From: an uncultured Prevotellaceae bacterium
GTDB lineage: Bacteria; Bacteroidota; Bacteroidia; Bacteroidales; Bacteroidaceae
DNA length: 60,176 bases
NCBI GenBank assembly: GCA_900314755.1
Contig: OMWH01000022.1
Span: 1 to 60,176 of the forward strand
Direction: 5' to 3'
The notes under the pieces are model-generated. The model saw only the letters and a list, made by a program, of their open reading frames with translations. It did not search any database and was not told the origin of the DNA. Below are positions 34,945 to 44,694 of this stretch, piece after piece. Both the position numbers and the translations under genes were made by a program. Position 1 is the stretch's first letter. Every line of letters starts with the position of its first letter.

Positions 34945-35313
34945 TTAATTGGGAAGAATCTTCTTGACACGGATTTTTAATTCCATGGGATTAAATGGCT
35001 TGACAATATAGTCGACAGCACCAATCTCCAGCAGGCGGATACGCTCACTGGTGGAATCCTCACTGGAAAGCATAATGACGGGGATGTGGCGGAATAGCTC
35101 GTTCTGCTTGATCCACTCCAAAAAGTCATCACCGCGCATTCCAGGCATGCGGATGTCGGAGATGATCAAGTCAGGAGTGTTACCTGCCTGAAGCCATTTC
35201 ACACCCTGCAGACCATCAGGCAACCACTGAACATCATAGTCACTCATCAGGTAGATGGAGAGCACCTTTGCAATGGTCTCCTTGTCGTCAAGTATTAGTA
35301 TTTTTTTCTTCAT
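34945..35313 (-). CDS. Single-domain response regulator at the head of the EPS operon
   Basis: 122 aa, CheY-like. Acidic pocket Asp9/Asp10, phospho-acceptor Asp53 in IISDIRMPG, VIMLSSED with the switch Ser, and VKPFNP with the conserved Lys. No output domain. It is the first gene of the minus-strand EPS transcript, 18 bases before the priming transferase, whose own N-terminus is receiver-like. No partner kinase gene is nearby. Control of EPS assembly by protein-protein contact is a reasonable inference. Confidence 0.9.
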   Translation of the reverse strand: MKKKILILDDKETIAKVLSIYLMSDYDVQWLPDGLQGVKWLQAGNTPDLIISDIRMPGMRGDDFLEWIKQNELFRHIPVIMLSSEDSTSERIRLLEIGAVDYIVKPFNPMELKIRVKKILPN

Positions 35314-35355
35314 ATATGAATAAAACTTAGTTCTCGGTTATGATATTCTAATGTG

Positions 35356-35389
35356 CAAAGGTAAAAAAATATTTTTAATTGTAGTCAAA
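35356..35389 (-). promoter_or_regulatory. Promoter of the EPS operon
   Basis: Minus-strand TTTG (35389-35386) and TACCTTTG (35363-35356) with a 22-base spacer, slightly long, about 43 bases before the response-regulator ATG. The rest of the gap to xylB is A/T-rich; no clear TAnnTTTG was seen for xylB. Confidence 0.5.
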
Positions 35390-35495
35390 TAAAGATAAAA
35401 AAATGCGAAAAATAAGGAAAAAAGTTGTTATTTAGAAATAATTTAGGGAAATTTGGGGTCTAAAACGTATTTATAATATAAAGATTTTTATAATT

Positions 35496-36989
35496 ATGGC
35501 AAATAGATTCTTATTAGGTATTGATGTCGGCAGCTCATCTGTCAAGACATCATTGGTAAATGCAGACACAGGTAAATGTGTCGCTGCTGCTTTTTATCCA
35601 GAGAAAGAGGCGCCCATTATGGCTGTCAAAGCCGGATGGGCTGAGCAAGATCCTCAGATGTGGTGGAACAATATGAAGCTAAGTCTTCAGAAAATCATGA
35701 CCGAGGCTGGAGCTACTGGAGAGGAAATCAAAGCGATTGGTATTTCTTATCAGATGCACGGTCTTGTTTGTGTGGACAAAGACTTGAATGCTTTGCGCCC
35801 TTCTATTATTTGGTGTGATTCTCGTGCTGTTCCCTATGGCGAAAAGGCTTTCAAGGATTTGGGCGCAGACCAGTGTTTGACTCATTTGTTGAACTCTCCA
35901 GGTAATTTTACCGCAGCGAAGCTTGCATGGGTCAAGGAAAATGAGCCGGAGATTTTTAATAAGATTCATAAGATTATGTTGCCTGGTGACTATATCGCCA
36001 TGCGTCTCTCTGGTGTAGCAAACACAACGGTTAGCGGTCTGTCGGAGGGTATGTTCTGGGATTTCAAGAACAATGAGGTTGCTGGGTTCCTGATGAAGTA
36101 CTTTGGCTTTGATCAGTCATTGATTGCTGATATTGTACCAACATTCGGCATACAGAGTGAGGTAAGTGCCGCAGCTGCAGCCGAATTGGGATTGAAAGCG
36201 GGTACTCCTATTTCATATAGAGGTGGTGACCAGCCCAACAACGCTTTGTCACTGAATGTGCTGAATCCTGGCGAAATTGCTGCTACTGCAGGAACCTCAG
36301 GCGTGGTCTATGGCGTGTTGGGTGAGGTGAACTATGATAAGCAGAGTCGCGTCAATACTTTTGCGCATGTGAACCATAGTGCTGACCAGACGCGATTGGG
36401 TGTATTGCTTTGTGTCAATGGTACGGGTATCTTGAATGCTTGGGTTCATCGCAATATTACACCGGATATCAGTTATGCAGCTATGAACGACCTTGCCGCA
36501 ACAGTGCCCATTGGCAGTGAAGGTGTTACAATCATTCCGTTTGGTAATGGTGCTGAGCGTGTCTTGGAGAATAAGGAGATTGGTTGCTCTATTAATGGAG
36601 TGAACTTCAATAAGCATAACAAGGCACATCTGGTCCGTGCAGCCCAAGAAGGTATCGTGTTCTCTTTCTGTTATGGTATGGAAATTATGCAGCAGATGGG
36701 CATGAATATTCAAAAGATTCACGCAGGAAAGGCAAATATGTTCCTAAGTCCCTTGTTCCGTGATACATTGGCGGGCGTCAGCGGAGCCACTATTGAACTG
36801 TATGACACGGACGGATCTGTCGGTGCAGCCAAGGGAGCAGGTATGGGAGCAGGTATCTATAAAGATAATAATGAGGCATTTGCCACGTTGGATAAACTTC
36901 AGGTGATTGAGCCTGATGAGGCTAATCGTGATGCTTATCTTTCTGCCTATGCTGCTTGGAAAGAGACGCTCCAAAAGAAGCTGTCATGA
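35496..36989 (+). CDS. xylB: Xylulokinase
   Basis: 497 aa, full length for FGGY kinases. LLGIDVGSSSVKTSLVNADT at the start is the ATP-binding phosphate-1 motif; MHGLVCVDKD and WCDSRA (about 108-113) mark the substrate domain; PISYRGGDQPNNALSLN carries the catalytic Asp region; GSVGAAKGAGMGAG closes the fold. It phosphorylates D-xylulose to xylulose 5-phosphate. xylA follows after a 50-base gap that contains an octamer tract. This xylB-xylA order is common in Bacteroidales. No xylose transporter or regulator is adjacent. Confidence 0.95.
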   Translation: MANRFLLGIDVGSSSVKTSLVNADTGKCVAAAFYPEKEAPIMAVKAGWAEQDPQMWWNNMKLSLQKIMTEAGATGEEIKAIGISYQMHGLVCVDKDLNALRPSIIWCDSRAVPYGEKAFKDLGADQCLTHLLNSPGNFTAAKLAWVKENEPEIFNKIHKIMLPGDYIAMRLSGVANTTVSGLSEGMFWDFKNNEVAGFLMKYFGFDQSLIADIVPTFGIQSEVSAAAAAELGLKAGTPISYRGGDQPNNALSLNVLNPGEIAATAGTSGVVYGVLGEVNYDKQSRVNTFAHVNHSADQTRLGVLLCVNGTGILNAWVHRNITPDISYAAMNDLAATVPIGSEGVTIIPFGNGAERVLENKEIGCSINGVNFNKHNKAHLVRAAQEGIVFSFCYGMEIMQQMGMNIQKIHAGKANMFLSPLFRDTLAGVSGATIELYDTDGSVGAAKGAGMGAGIYKDNNEAFATLDKLQVIEPDEANRDAYLSAYAAWKETLQKKLS

Positions 36990-36991
36990 TG

Positions 36992-37023
36992 TCGAAATAT
37001 CGAAATGTCAAAATAACGAAAAA
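36992..37023 (+). repeat. Octamer tract TCGAAATA between xylB and xylA
   Basis: TCGAAATA, TCGAAATG, TCAAAATA, ACGAAAAA: four 8-bp units in the 50-base gap, ending 16 bases before the xylA ATG. The same unit family occurs at 53776-53799 on the other strand. Confidence 0.8.
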
Positions 37024-37039
37024 TTAAATTAAAGAAATT

Positions 37040-38359
37040 ATGGCAAAAGAGTATTTCCCTTTTACTGGTAAAATTCCTTTTGAAGGAAAGGATAGTAAAA
37101 ACGTTATGGCTTTCCACTATTATGATCCCGAGAAGGTGGTCATGGGAAAGAAAATGAAGGATTGGCTGAAGTTTGCGATGGCTTGGTGGCATACACTGGG
37201 TGGCGCTAGTGCGGATCAGTTCGGTGGTCAGACCCGTTCTTATGAGTGGGACAAGGCTGCTGATGCTGTTCAGCGTGCTAAAGATAAGATGGATGCTGGT
37301 TTTGAGATTATGGATAAACTGGGCATCGAGTATTTCTGCTTCCACGACGTAGACCTTGTTGAAGAGGGGGCTGACGTGGAGGAGTATGAGGCTCGTATGA
37401 AGGCTATCACAGACTATGCGCTCGAGAAGATGAAGCAGTATCCTAATATCAAGAACCTGTGGGGAACAGCCAACGTGTTTGGTAATAAGCGCTATGCTAA
37501 TGGTGCGTCTACCAATCCTGATTTTGATGTGGTTGCTCGTGCTATTGTCCAGATTAAGAATGCGATTGACGCTACCATCAAACTTGGTGGTCAGAACTAT
37601 GTGTTCTGGGGTGGACGTGAGGGTTATATGAGTCTGCTGAACACTGATCAGAAGCGTGAGAAGGAACACATGGCTACTATGTTGACAATGGCTCGTGACT
37701 ATGCTCGCAGCAAAGGATTCAAGGGTACCTTCCTGATAGAGCCGAAACCCATGGAGCCTTCTAAACACCAGTATGATGTCGATACTGAGACCGTCATTGG
37801 CTTCCTGAAAGCTCATAACCTTGACAAGGATTTCAAAGTGAATATTGAGGTGAACCATGCGACACTTGCTGGTCATACTTTCGAGCATGAGCTCGCTTGT
37901 GCTGTTGATGCTGGTATGCTGGGCTCTATTGATGCTAATCGCGGTGATGCACAGAACGGATGGGATACAGACCAATTCCCCATTGACAATTATGAGTTGA
38001 CACAGGCAATGCTGGAAATAATCCGTAATGGTGGTCTGGGTAACGGTGGTACTAACTTCGATGCGAAGATTCGTCGTAACTCAACAGACCTTGAGGATCT
38101 CTTCATTGCTCACATCAGTGGTATGGATGCCATGGCACGTGCACTGGAGAATGCTGCTGCTATTCTGGAGGAAAGTGAGCTTCCTGCCATGAAGAAGGCG
38201 CGCTATGCAAGCTTTGATAATGGTGTCGGCAAAGACTTTGAGGACGGTAAACTGACACTGGAGCAGGCTTACGAGTATGGTAAGAAGGTGGGTGAGCCTA
38301 AACAGACCTCTGGTAAGCAGGAGAAGTACGAGACTATCGTTGCTCTGTATGCAAAATAA
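37040..38359 (+). CDS. xylA: Xylose isomerase
   Basis: 439 aa, the usual length of class II enzymes. Visible signatures are FCFHDVDLVEEG (about 99-110) with the catalytic His, YVFWGGREGY (near 187), LIEPKPMEPSKHQYD with metal-binding Glu, and NHATLAGHTFEHE. GSIDANRGDAQNGWDTDQFP gives the metal-site Asp residues. It converts D-xylose to D-xylulose for xylB. It ends 6 bases before the convergent buk gene with no terminator between, so the transcripts may overlap. Confidence 0.97.
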   Translation: MAKEYFPFTGKIPFEGKDSKNVMAFHYYDPEKVVMGKKMKDWLKFAMAWWHTLGGASADQFGGQTRSYEWDKAADAVQRAKDKMDAGFEIMDKLGIEYFCFHDVDLVEEGADVEEYEARMKAITDYALEKMKQYPNIKNLWGTANVFGNKRYANGASTNPDFDVVARAIVQIKNAIDATIKLGGQNYVFWGGREGYMSLLNTDQKREKEHMATMLTMARDYARSKGFKGTFLIEPKPMEPSKHQYDVDTETVIGFLKAHNLDKDFKVNIEVNHATLAGHTFEHELACAVDAGMLGSIDANRGDAQNGWDTDQFPIDNYELTQAMLEIIRNGGLGNGGTNFDAKIRRNSTDLEDLFIAHISGMDAMARALENAAAILEESELPAMKKARYASFDNGVGKDFEDGKLTLEQAYEYGKKVGEPKQTSGKQEKYETIVALYAK

Positions 38360-38365
38360 GTGATT

Positions 38366-39436
38366 CTAATTGGAATAAGTATTTACCTTGCGCTTGCCCT
38401 GCAATACAGCTAATGCATTCAGGGCAAGCGCTTGCATTTCATTCTCACCAGGGAAAATATAGACAGGGGCAAGGAAGTCGATGCGCTTCCGGAGCTCATT
38501 GACAATATAGTCTGAGTGCGCCATTCCTCCTGTTAGCAAAATGGCATCAATCTGACCGCATAGAACAGCCCCTTCGGCTGCTATTTGTTTTGCCGTATGA
38601 TATATCATGGCATCAACAATCAGCTGGGCATGCTCATCACCCTGTTGGATGCGTTCCAGAATTTCCCGCATGTTATTTGTACCCAGATGGGCGGTCAGTC
38701 CCGCCTGTCCTGCTATCCTCTTCAGAAGTTGCTTTTCTGTATATTTGCCACTAAAGCAAAGGCGAATAAGATCTACTGCAGGTAGGGAACCTGCGCGCTC
38801 TGGTGAGAAAGGACCTTCTCCGTCCAAGGCGTTATTGGCATCTATGGCGCGACCATGCTGATGAGCTGCCACGGAGATACCCCCTCCCAGATGACAAATG
38901 ATCAAATTGAGATCCTCATATTCCTTTCCGATGCCACGTGCATATCGACGGGCAATGGCTCGCTGATTAAGGGCATGCCAAATGCATATACGGGGCATGA
39001 GGGGACTGCCGCTGATGCGTGCCAATGGGGATAACTCATCCACTACACCTGGATCAGCGATGAATGCCCTACAGCCATCTATTGTCGCAGCAATCTCATG
39101 GGCAATTAAACAGCCCAGGTTGCAGGCGTGGTTATGCATGACACAGCCGTGTAAAGTGTCGTTCACCATCTGCTCGTCTATCTCATATACACCACCTGCA
39201 ATGGGTTTCACTAATCCCCCTCGTCCAATGACAGCATCAAACTCCAAAGGAATATTTGCCTGCTGGAGTTCGTCTAATATCAACTGACGACGGAAATCCT
39301 GTTGTTCAGTGATGGCTCCAAAGGGAGCCAGTTCCTCTGCTGTATGGGTGATGTTACGTAGTAGAACAGGTTTCTCGTCTTCGTAGACCGCCATTTTAGT
39401 GGAAGTCGAGCCTGGATTGATGACAAGAATTTTCAT
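38366..39436 (-). CDS. buk: Butyrate kinase
   Basis: 356 aa from the ATG at 39436, chosen because it overlaps the ptb stop as ATGA. KILVINPGSTSTKMAVYEDE is the phosphate-binding opening of the acetate/butyrate kinase (ASKHA) family; VIGRGGLVKPIAGG and LIICHLGGGISVAAH are butyrate-kinase blocks; ILLTGGMAHSDYI is near the end. It forms ATP from butyryl phosphate or a branched-chain acyl phosphate. It is coupled to ptb; in Prevotella the true substrate could be a branched-chain acid. Confidence 0.92.
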   Translation of the reverse strand: MKILVINPGSTSTKMAVYEDEKPVLLRNITHTAEELAPFGAITEQQDFRRQLILDELQQANIPLEFDAVIGRGGLVKPIAGGVYEIDEQMVNDTLHGCVMHNHACNLGCLIAHEIAATIDGCRAFIADPGVVDELSPLARISGSPLMPRICIWHALNQRAIARRYARGIGKEYEDLNLIICHLGGGISVAAHQHGRAIDANNALDGEGPFSPERAGSLPAVDLIRLCFSGKYTEKQLLKRIAGQAGLTAHLGTNNMREILERIQQGDEHAQLIVDAMIYHTAKQIAAEGAVLCGQIDAILLTGGMAHSDYIVNELRKRIDFLAPVYIFPGENEMQALALNALAVLQGKRKVNTYSN

Positions 39437-40272
39437 AGGCATGCAAGGGCAAATAGGATACTGTTGTATTTCGCTTCTATAGAGTCACCGCGAGAGGGCA
39501 CGATGACAGGGCAGATGGTGCCACAGAGAATCCCTGCCGTACGGGCATTGGCAAAGAGAGTCATGGATTTGTAGAAGGCATTACCAGCCTCAATGTCTGG
39601 CATGATGAGAACATCTGCCTCGCCGTTTAGGGGGGACGTGATGCCTTTCGCTTTCAGTGCCTCTAATGAGCAGGCAGATTTTACATCTAAAGGACCGTCG
39701 ACAATACATTTCCCGAACTCGCCTTCAGAGGCAAGAAGCTTGATATCTTGATAACCTTCCACAAATGGGAACTGTCTTCCGCCATGCTCTGCACAATGGA
39801 TGAGTGCAATGCGTGGCTCCTCTATTCCCATGCGATGGCAGATATGTGTCGCGTAACGCACCTGTTCTGTACGCTGTTTCTGAGTAGGATAGGGGATTAC
39901 AGCAACATCAGTGAAGAAAAGTAGTTTGGGATAGGTCGGTATCTCTGCTACTGAGAGGTGTGTTAACACCTGCCCTTCAGGTAGCAGTCCTGATACTTTA
40001 TTTAATATGGCACGTAAGAGAATGTCGGTGCTGATAAGTCCTTTCATCAAGACATCAGCATCACCTCTGCGTATGAGAGCTACTGCTTTCTCGGCAGCTC
40101 TTTCCGGAAGGGTGTCATCCATGTGTATGACCTCGGCTATTTGTTTGTGTTCCACCAGTTTCAGCGCATTCTGAGTCGCCTCGTCTGTGGCGTTGACGGC
40201 AACGATACGTAGTCGTTTTGGTGAGTTAGCGACCAGCAACTGGATATCTTGGAAATTCTTGATTGTCTTCAT
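39433..40272 (-). CDS. ptb: Phosphate butyryltransferase
   Basis: 279 aa from the ATG at 40272, which overlaps the upstream stop (ATGA); an in-frame ATG at 40290 would lie inside the preceding gene. Family blocks are MKGLISTDILLRAILNK (about 84-100), LLFFTDVAVIPYPTQKQ, and IVDGPLDVKSA followed by EADVLIMPDIEAGNAFYKSM, typical of the PTA_PTB superfamily. It exchanges CoA and phosphate on butyryl or similar acyl groups and hands the acyl phosphate to buk. Both genes lie downstream of manC and the broken fcl gene in one minus-strand run. Confidence 0.9.
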   Translation of the reverse strand: MKTIKNFQDIQLLVANSPKRLRIVAVNATDEATQNALKLVEHKQIAEVIHMDDTLPERAAEKAVALIRRGDADVLMKGLISTDILLRAILNKVSGLLPEGQVLTHLSVAEIPTYPKLLFFTDVAVIPYPTQKQRTEQVRYATHICHRMGIEEPRIALIHCAEHGGRQFPFVEGYQDIKLLASEGEFGKCIVDGPLDVKSACSLEALKAKGITSPLNGEADVLIMPDIEAGNAFYKSMTLFANARTAGILCGTICPVIVPSRGDSIEAKYNSILFALACL

Positions 40273-40771
40273 AGTGACTGCCGGTACCATTCAAACAGTT
40301 TTCTGACACCTTCCTCTATCTCAACTTTGTGAGTCCATCCTAAGGAGTGCAATTTAGAGACATCGATGAGTTTCCGCATGGTACCGTCGGGTTTAGAGGC
40401 ATCAAACTCTACCGTTCCCTCAAAACCGACCGCCTTGACAACCAGCTCAGAGAGTTCACGGATGGTCAGTTCCTTACCCGTACCCACATTGATATGGCAG
40501 TTGCGGATTTCTCCCAAAGAGGGGATGGCACCACCACGACCCGCAGAGTGGTTGCGGTCAACAGCACCGTCTGTGCTGGCACCATAGTGAACACTGCTGT
40601 ATTTCTCGATACCGATAATATCGGAGAAATTGACATTCAGTAGCACATGTACCGAGGCATCAGCCATGTCCTCGCTCCACAGGAATTCGCGAAGCGGTTT
40701 GCCAGTACCCCATAGTACCACCTTATTATTATATATGCCATACTTTGCCAGAACGCTGAGAGCGTTTTCTC

Positions 40772-40860
<89 letters not shown>

Positions 40861-40964
40861 ACCCCTTCGACTGGACGTTTGTCCAAGTCAATGGCAATCT
40901 TGTCCCACTCTCCATCATGGATGAGTTTGGCAAGGTATATCTTACGCATCATGGCAGGCATGAC

Positions 40965-40984
40965 ATGACTGTTCATGACTGTTC
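40965..40984 (+). repeat. 10-bp perfect tandem duplication in fcl
   Basis: ATGACTGTTC occurs twice in direct contact. The extra 10 bp shift the frame by one. A slipped-strand event, or an assembly or sequencing error, would look the same. Confidence 0.95.
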
Positions 40985-41516
40985 TCCAAATGGAAATTGT
41001 CGTTGGGACCGTAGAGGTTAGTGGGCATGACAGCGATATAGTTGGTTCCGTATTGCAGGTTATAACTCTCGCACATCTTCAGTCCGGCAATCTTCGCAAT
41101 GGCATATTCCTCGTTGGTGTATTCCAGCGGGGAGGTCAGCAGACAGTCTTCCCGCATGGGCTGGGGGGCGTTCTTCGGATAGATACAGGTAGAACCGAGG
41201 AAGAGCAGCTTCTTGACACCATGGGCATACGCCTCACTGATGACATTACACTGTATCTTCATATTCATCATGATGAAGTCGGCACGGTACAGAGAATTAG
41301 CCATGATGCCGCCGACAAAGGCTGCTGCAAGAACTACAGCGTCGGGTTGTTCCTCATCGAAGAATTTCTTAACGGCTACTTGGTCTGTCAGGTCCAACTC
41401 CTTGTGGCTTCGCCCCACTAAATTGGAATATCCTCTTTGTAATAGGTTATTCCAGATGGCAGAGCCCACCAGTCCATGGTGACCTGCCACGTATATCTTA
41501 CTATTCTTATCCAGCA

Positions 41517-42587
41517 TTATTTGTCTTGTCCACTAAATTGCTTGATGCGCTGTTCTTCAGAGAGTTTACAGATAAGCAGGGTGTCATTTTTTTCAGCAAC
41601 GATATACCCGTCGAGTCCTTGGATAACCACTTTCTTCTCCTGCGTCGTATGTACCATGCAGTTTTTCGATTCTATCATGGTGATGTCAGGACCAATGCAG
41701 GCATTGCCATATAAATCCGGCTTAATATTCTGCTGCAGAGACCCCCATGTGCCTAAGTCACTCCATCCAAAATCTGCAGGACAGACGAATATCTCCTCAG
41801 CCTTTTCCATAATGGCATAATCGACTGAGATATTCTCACATTCAGGGAACAAGCGGTCAATCTCCGTCTGTTCCTTGTCTGTGCCATAGATAGGCAATAG
41901 GGACTCAAATGTCTTTGCCATTGCGGGCTGATAGATACGAAAGGCATTGACAATGGTAGAGACGTTCCAAATGAAGATTCCTGCATTCCAGAAATAATTA
42001 TTCTTGCTGATATATTGTTTTGCTGTCTCCAAATCCGGTTTCTCTCGAAACGAGTCAACGCGGAAAATACCCTTGTTACGAAGGGAGCTGCTTGATAATG
42101 CTGCTTGGATATACCCATATCCAGTCTCAGGCCGGTTAGGTTTCATACCTAAGGTGACAATAGCATCACTGTCATAGGTGAAGTCCATGCATTCGGTAAT
42201 AACACGGCGAAACTCTTCCGTGTTCATGACAATATGGTCACTGGGGGAGACCACAATATTTGCTTTAGGGTCAGATGATTTAATGCGCCAACTGACATAT
42301 GCTATACACGGTGCGGTGTTGCGGCGACAAGGCTCACAGAGAATATGATTACGGGGAATCTCCGGTAACTGCTCTGCTACGGTATCCACATATTTCTGGT
42401 TGGTTACTACCCATACGTTCTCACGAGGAATAATCGTGTCAAATCGGTCTACGGTCAATTGGAGAAGAGTTTTTCCGATTCCCAGCACATCAATAAACTG
42501 CTTGGGAAGCTCGGCGGTGCTCATGGGCCAGAACCGGCTGCCAACACCTCCTGCCATAATGACCAAATGGTTGTTGATTCTTGCCAT
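41517..42587 (-). CDS. manC: Mannose-1-phosphate guanylyltransferase
   Basis: 356 aa from the ATG at 42587; the longer frame would add 12 residues with no conservation. [16 protein letters not shown] is the nucleotidyltransferase signature, [15 protein letters not shown] follows, then [16 protein letters not shown], and FREKPD with WNAGIF of the sugar-nucleotide site. No C-terminal isomerase domain, so this is the short, monofunctional form. It makes GDP-mannose for glycans and, through a GMD located elsewhere and the adjacent fcl, GDP-fucose. It overlaps fcl by one base. A possible -7 box, TATTTTTG, lies at 42620-42613. Confidence 0.92.
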   Translation of the reverse strand: MARINNHLVIMAGGVGSRFWPMSTAELPKQFIDVLGIGKTLLQLTVDRFDTIIPRENVWVVTNQKYVDTVAEQLPEIPRNHILCEPCRRNTAPCIAYVSWRIKSSDPKANIVVSPSDHIVMNTEEFRRVITECMDFTYDSDAIVTLGMKPNRPETGYGYIQAALSSSSLRNKGIFRVDSFREKPDLETAKQYISKNNYFWNAGIFIWNVSTIVNAFRIYQPAMAKTFESLLPIYGTDKEQTEIDRLFPECENISVDYAIMEKAEEIFVCPADFGWSDLGTWGSLQQNIKPDLYGNACIGPDITMIESKNCMVHTTQEKKVVIQGLDGYIVAEKNDTLLICKLSEEQRIKQFSGQDK

Positions 42588-42646
42588 AGTGATAGTTTCT
42601 TTAATTATTTGGCAAAAATACAAAAATTATTCGATATGGACGAATA

Positions 42647-43273
42647 TTATTCCTTTTTTCTTTTCAAATAGGAGTGAATGATAAAATAGACGATGGCGGC
42701 TATCACCAGTGCCAAGATAATGATTTTGATATACTCGGCATATTCGCTGATCTTGTCATTGAGCTGATCCTCTGGTACGATAGCATGGAGATACCAGCCA
42801 AGGGCAGCTAAAATACTATGCCATGCGCCAGCACCAATCGTTGTGTAAAGCAAGAACTTCCAGTAGTTCATCTTGGCAAGACCGGCGGGAATGGAGATGA
42901 GATGCCGGATGCCGGGAATCAGTCTTCCCGTCAGTGTCGCCACAATGCCATGGTCATCGAAATATTTTTCGCTCTTCTCTACTTTCTCTTGGTTCAGCAA
43001 ACACATCTTGCCCCATTTGCTGTTGGCAAAACGGTAGATGACGGGTCTGCCGACATAATAGGCAACCACATAGTTGAGAGATGCCCCCAGGTCTGCTCCA
43101 ATAGTGGCGAAAAGAATCACCAGGAACACATCAAGGTTTCCACCTGCGGCATGATAGGCTGCGGGGGTTACCACAAACTCTGAGGGTACGGGAACAACAG
43201 TGCTCTCAAGAAGCATCAGGAACAGGATGGTTCCATAGTTGAGATTGGAGAGTAGGGAGGAGATAAAATTCAT
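42647..43273 (-). CDS. DedA-family membrane protein
   Basis: 208 aa, about five to six hydrophobic segments. LLESTVVPVPSEFVV opens the SNARE-assoc/VTT domain; GADLGASLNYVVAYYVGRPV and GRLIPGIRHLISIPAGLAKM carry the family Arg and Gly-Arg motifs. DedA proteins move or scramble lipids such as undecaprenyl phosphate or phosphatidylethanolamine. It overlaps the TPR gene by ATGA (43270-43273), last gene of the glnS-TPR-dedA operon. Confidence 0.88.
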   Translation of the reverse strand: MNFISSLLSNLNYGTILFLMLLESTVVPVPSEFVVTPAAYHAAGGNLDVFLVILFATIGADLGASLNYVVAYYVGRPVIYRFANSKWGKMCLLNQEKVEKSEKYFDDHGIVATLTGRLIPGIRHLISIPAGLAKMNYWKFLLYTTIGAGAWHSILAALGWYLHAIVPEDQLNDKISEYAEYIKIIILALVIAAIVYFIIHSYLKRKKE

Positions 43274-44694
43274 TTTCTTAGTTTTTGATACATATAATGA
43301 TAATATTCTTTTGCTGCCATATCCTCGGGGAATAGATGTCCCAGAACTAATCGCGCCTCACTGGGATTGCGCTCAACGGCAAGTCGGAGGTACATCAGGA
43401 ATTCCTCCTTGTATCCTAAATCATTGCAGCAGAGTGCCATGTATGAGTAGCCTTGGTCAAACTGGTCGTTTACCACCATCGAGAAGAATTTCTGGAACAT
43501 CTCGTAGGCAGCTTTCACGTATTTATTGTCATATAAGGACACGATGATGCGTAGGATGATATTCGGGTCATTGTTAGAACGTATGATCGCATTTTTGAAT
43601 ACTTGCTCTGCTCTTTCGTTCTGTCCATTCTCCAGCAAGATATGCCCCTTCAGGACCAGCATTTCAATGTGGTCACATTCCAGTGTTCTTGTCTCGTCAA
43701 TATAATGCAGTGCCTCGTCCAGACGTTTCAGACTACTGCAACAGAAAGCAAGTTCCTGATAGATTTGTGGGAGTAACTGTGAGTCGCGAGGACTTATCTC
43801 CAATGCCTGTTGGAGAACGGTGAGTGCCTCCTCATGCCTGTTGAGGTTAGACAGGCATCCGCCTTTGTTGAAGAGGCTGAACTCATCGGGAGACGCGATT
43901 TCTGCATAGCGGTCATAATAGTGGATTGCCTCCTCATAATTACCCAGTCTTATCAAGGCATTTGCCTTGTTGATAACTGATATGGGGTCTTGTGGGTCAA
44001 TGGCAATGGCATACTCGCTGCTGGTGACGGCTCCGCTAAAGTCTTCGCTCATATACTGGGCATTAGACAGCGCGTTCCAGTAGTTTTTAGAGTAGGGGTC
44101 TTTGTCTAGCAGCTCATTGAAGAGGCGCTCACTGTCCTTGTATTTCCCTAATCCGAAAAGTGTATGTGCCATTAATTCCTTGAAGTCTTTGCTGTCGTCT
44201 CCTTTGGAGCGCATCATCCACTCGTATGCTTTACCGCTCAGACCATAGTCAAAATATATGTTGGCGACATCCATGATGAAATCCTGATATTCGTCTGGAG
44301 GGAGTGTCTTCAGATATTGTCGCAGATTGTTGTCGGCTTCCTCTACCATGTCTTGTGCTATCAGCAGTTCTGCTTGCATGTAATGATATTCGAGGTCGTC
44401 TTTGTTTTCAATCTGCTCTATATATTCCCGTGCGGAGTCAATATCTCCAGTGGTCAGTGCCTCACGTGCCTTGAAAACATTGGGGAGAGTGGCATTCGGA
44501 TATAATGACAAGGCGTATTCAATCACTTCACTTGCCTGGGAGTCATCTCCCGTGAAATGATAGTAATCGGCAATATCTGCCAAGTCATCGGCATCCATAT
44601 ACACGGAATGTCCTGACTTGGCAGACTCTTCGTAGTTGTTCAGAATGCTCCTGAACTCCTCGCTGTCAAAATAGTCATCGCCAGTTTTCTTCAT
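43270..44694 (-). CDS. Tetratricopeptide-repeat protein
   Basis: 474 aa, no signal peptide. At least eight TPR-like units are visible, for example ADYYHFTGDDSQASEVIEYA, GLGKYKDSERLFNELLDKDP, RLGNYEEAIHYYDRYAEIA and NLNRHEEALTVLQQALEISP. It overlaps glnS by one base and DedA by four. A scaffold role is expected; no partner can be named. Confidence 0.85.
   Translation of the reverse strand: MKKTGDDYFDSEEFRSILNNYEESAKSGHSVYMDADDLADIADYYHFTGDDSQASEVIEYALSLYPNATLPNVFKAREALTTGDIDSAREYIEQIENKDDLEYHYMQAELLIAQDMVEEADNNLRQYLKTLPPDEYQDFIMDVANIYFDYGLSGKAYEWMMRSKGDDSKDFKELMAHTLFGLGKYKDSERLFNELLDKDPYSKNYWNALSNAQYMSEDFSGAVTSSEYAIAIDPQDPISVINKANALIRLGNYEEAIHYYDRYAEIASPDEFSLFNKGGCLSNLNRHEEALTVLQQALEISPRDSQLLPQIYQELAFCCSSLKRLDEALHYIDETRTLECDHIEMLVLKGHILLENGQNERAEQVFKNAIIRSNNDPNIILRIIVSLYDNKYVKAAYEMFQKFFSMVVNDQFDQGYSYMALCCNDLGYKEEFLMYLRLAVERNPSEARLVLGHLFPEDMAAKEYYHYMYQKLRK

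Noticed and set aside
8898-35313. Polysaccharide utilisation locus
   Set aside because: No SusC/SusD pair and no secreted glycoside hydrolase set; the genes are for glycan synthesis and export.
36947-37975. 342-codon open frame on the minus strand
   Set aside because: It lies fully antisense to xylA, a certain gene; no promoter, no ribosome site, no recognisable family.
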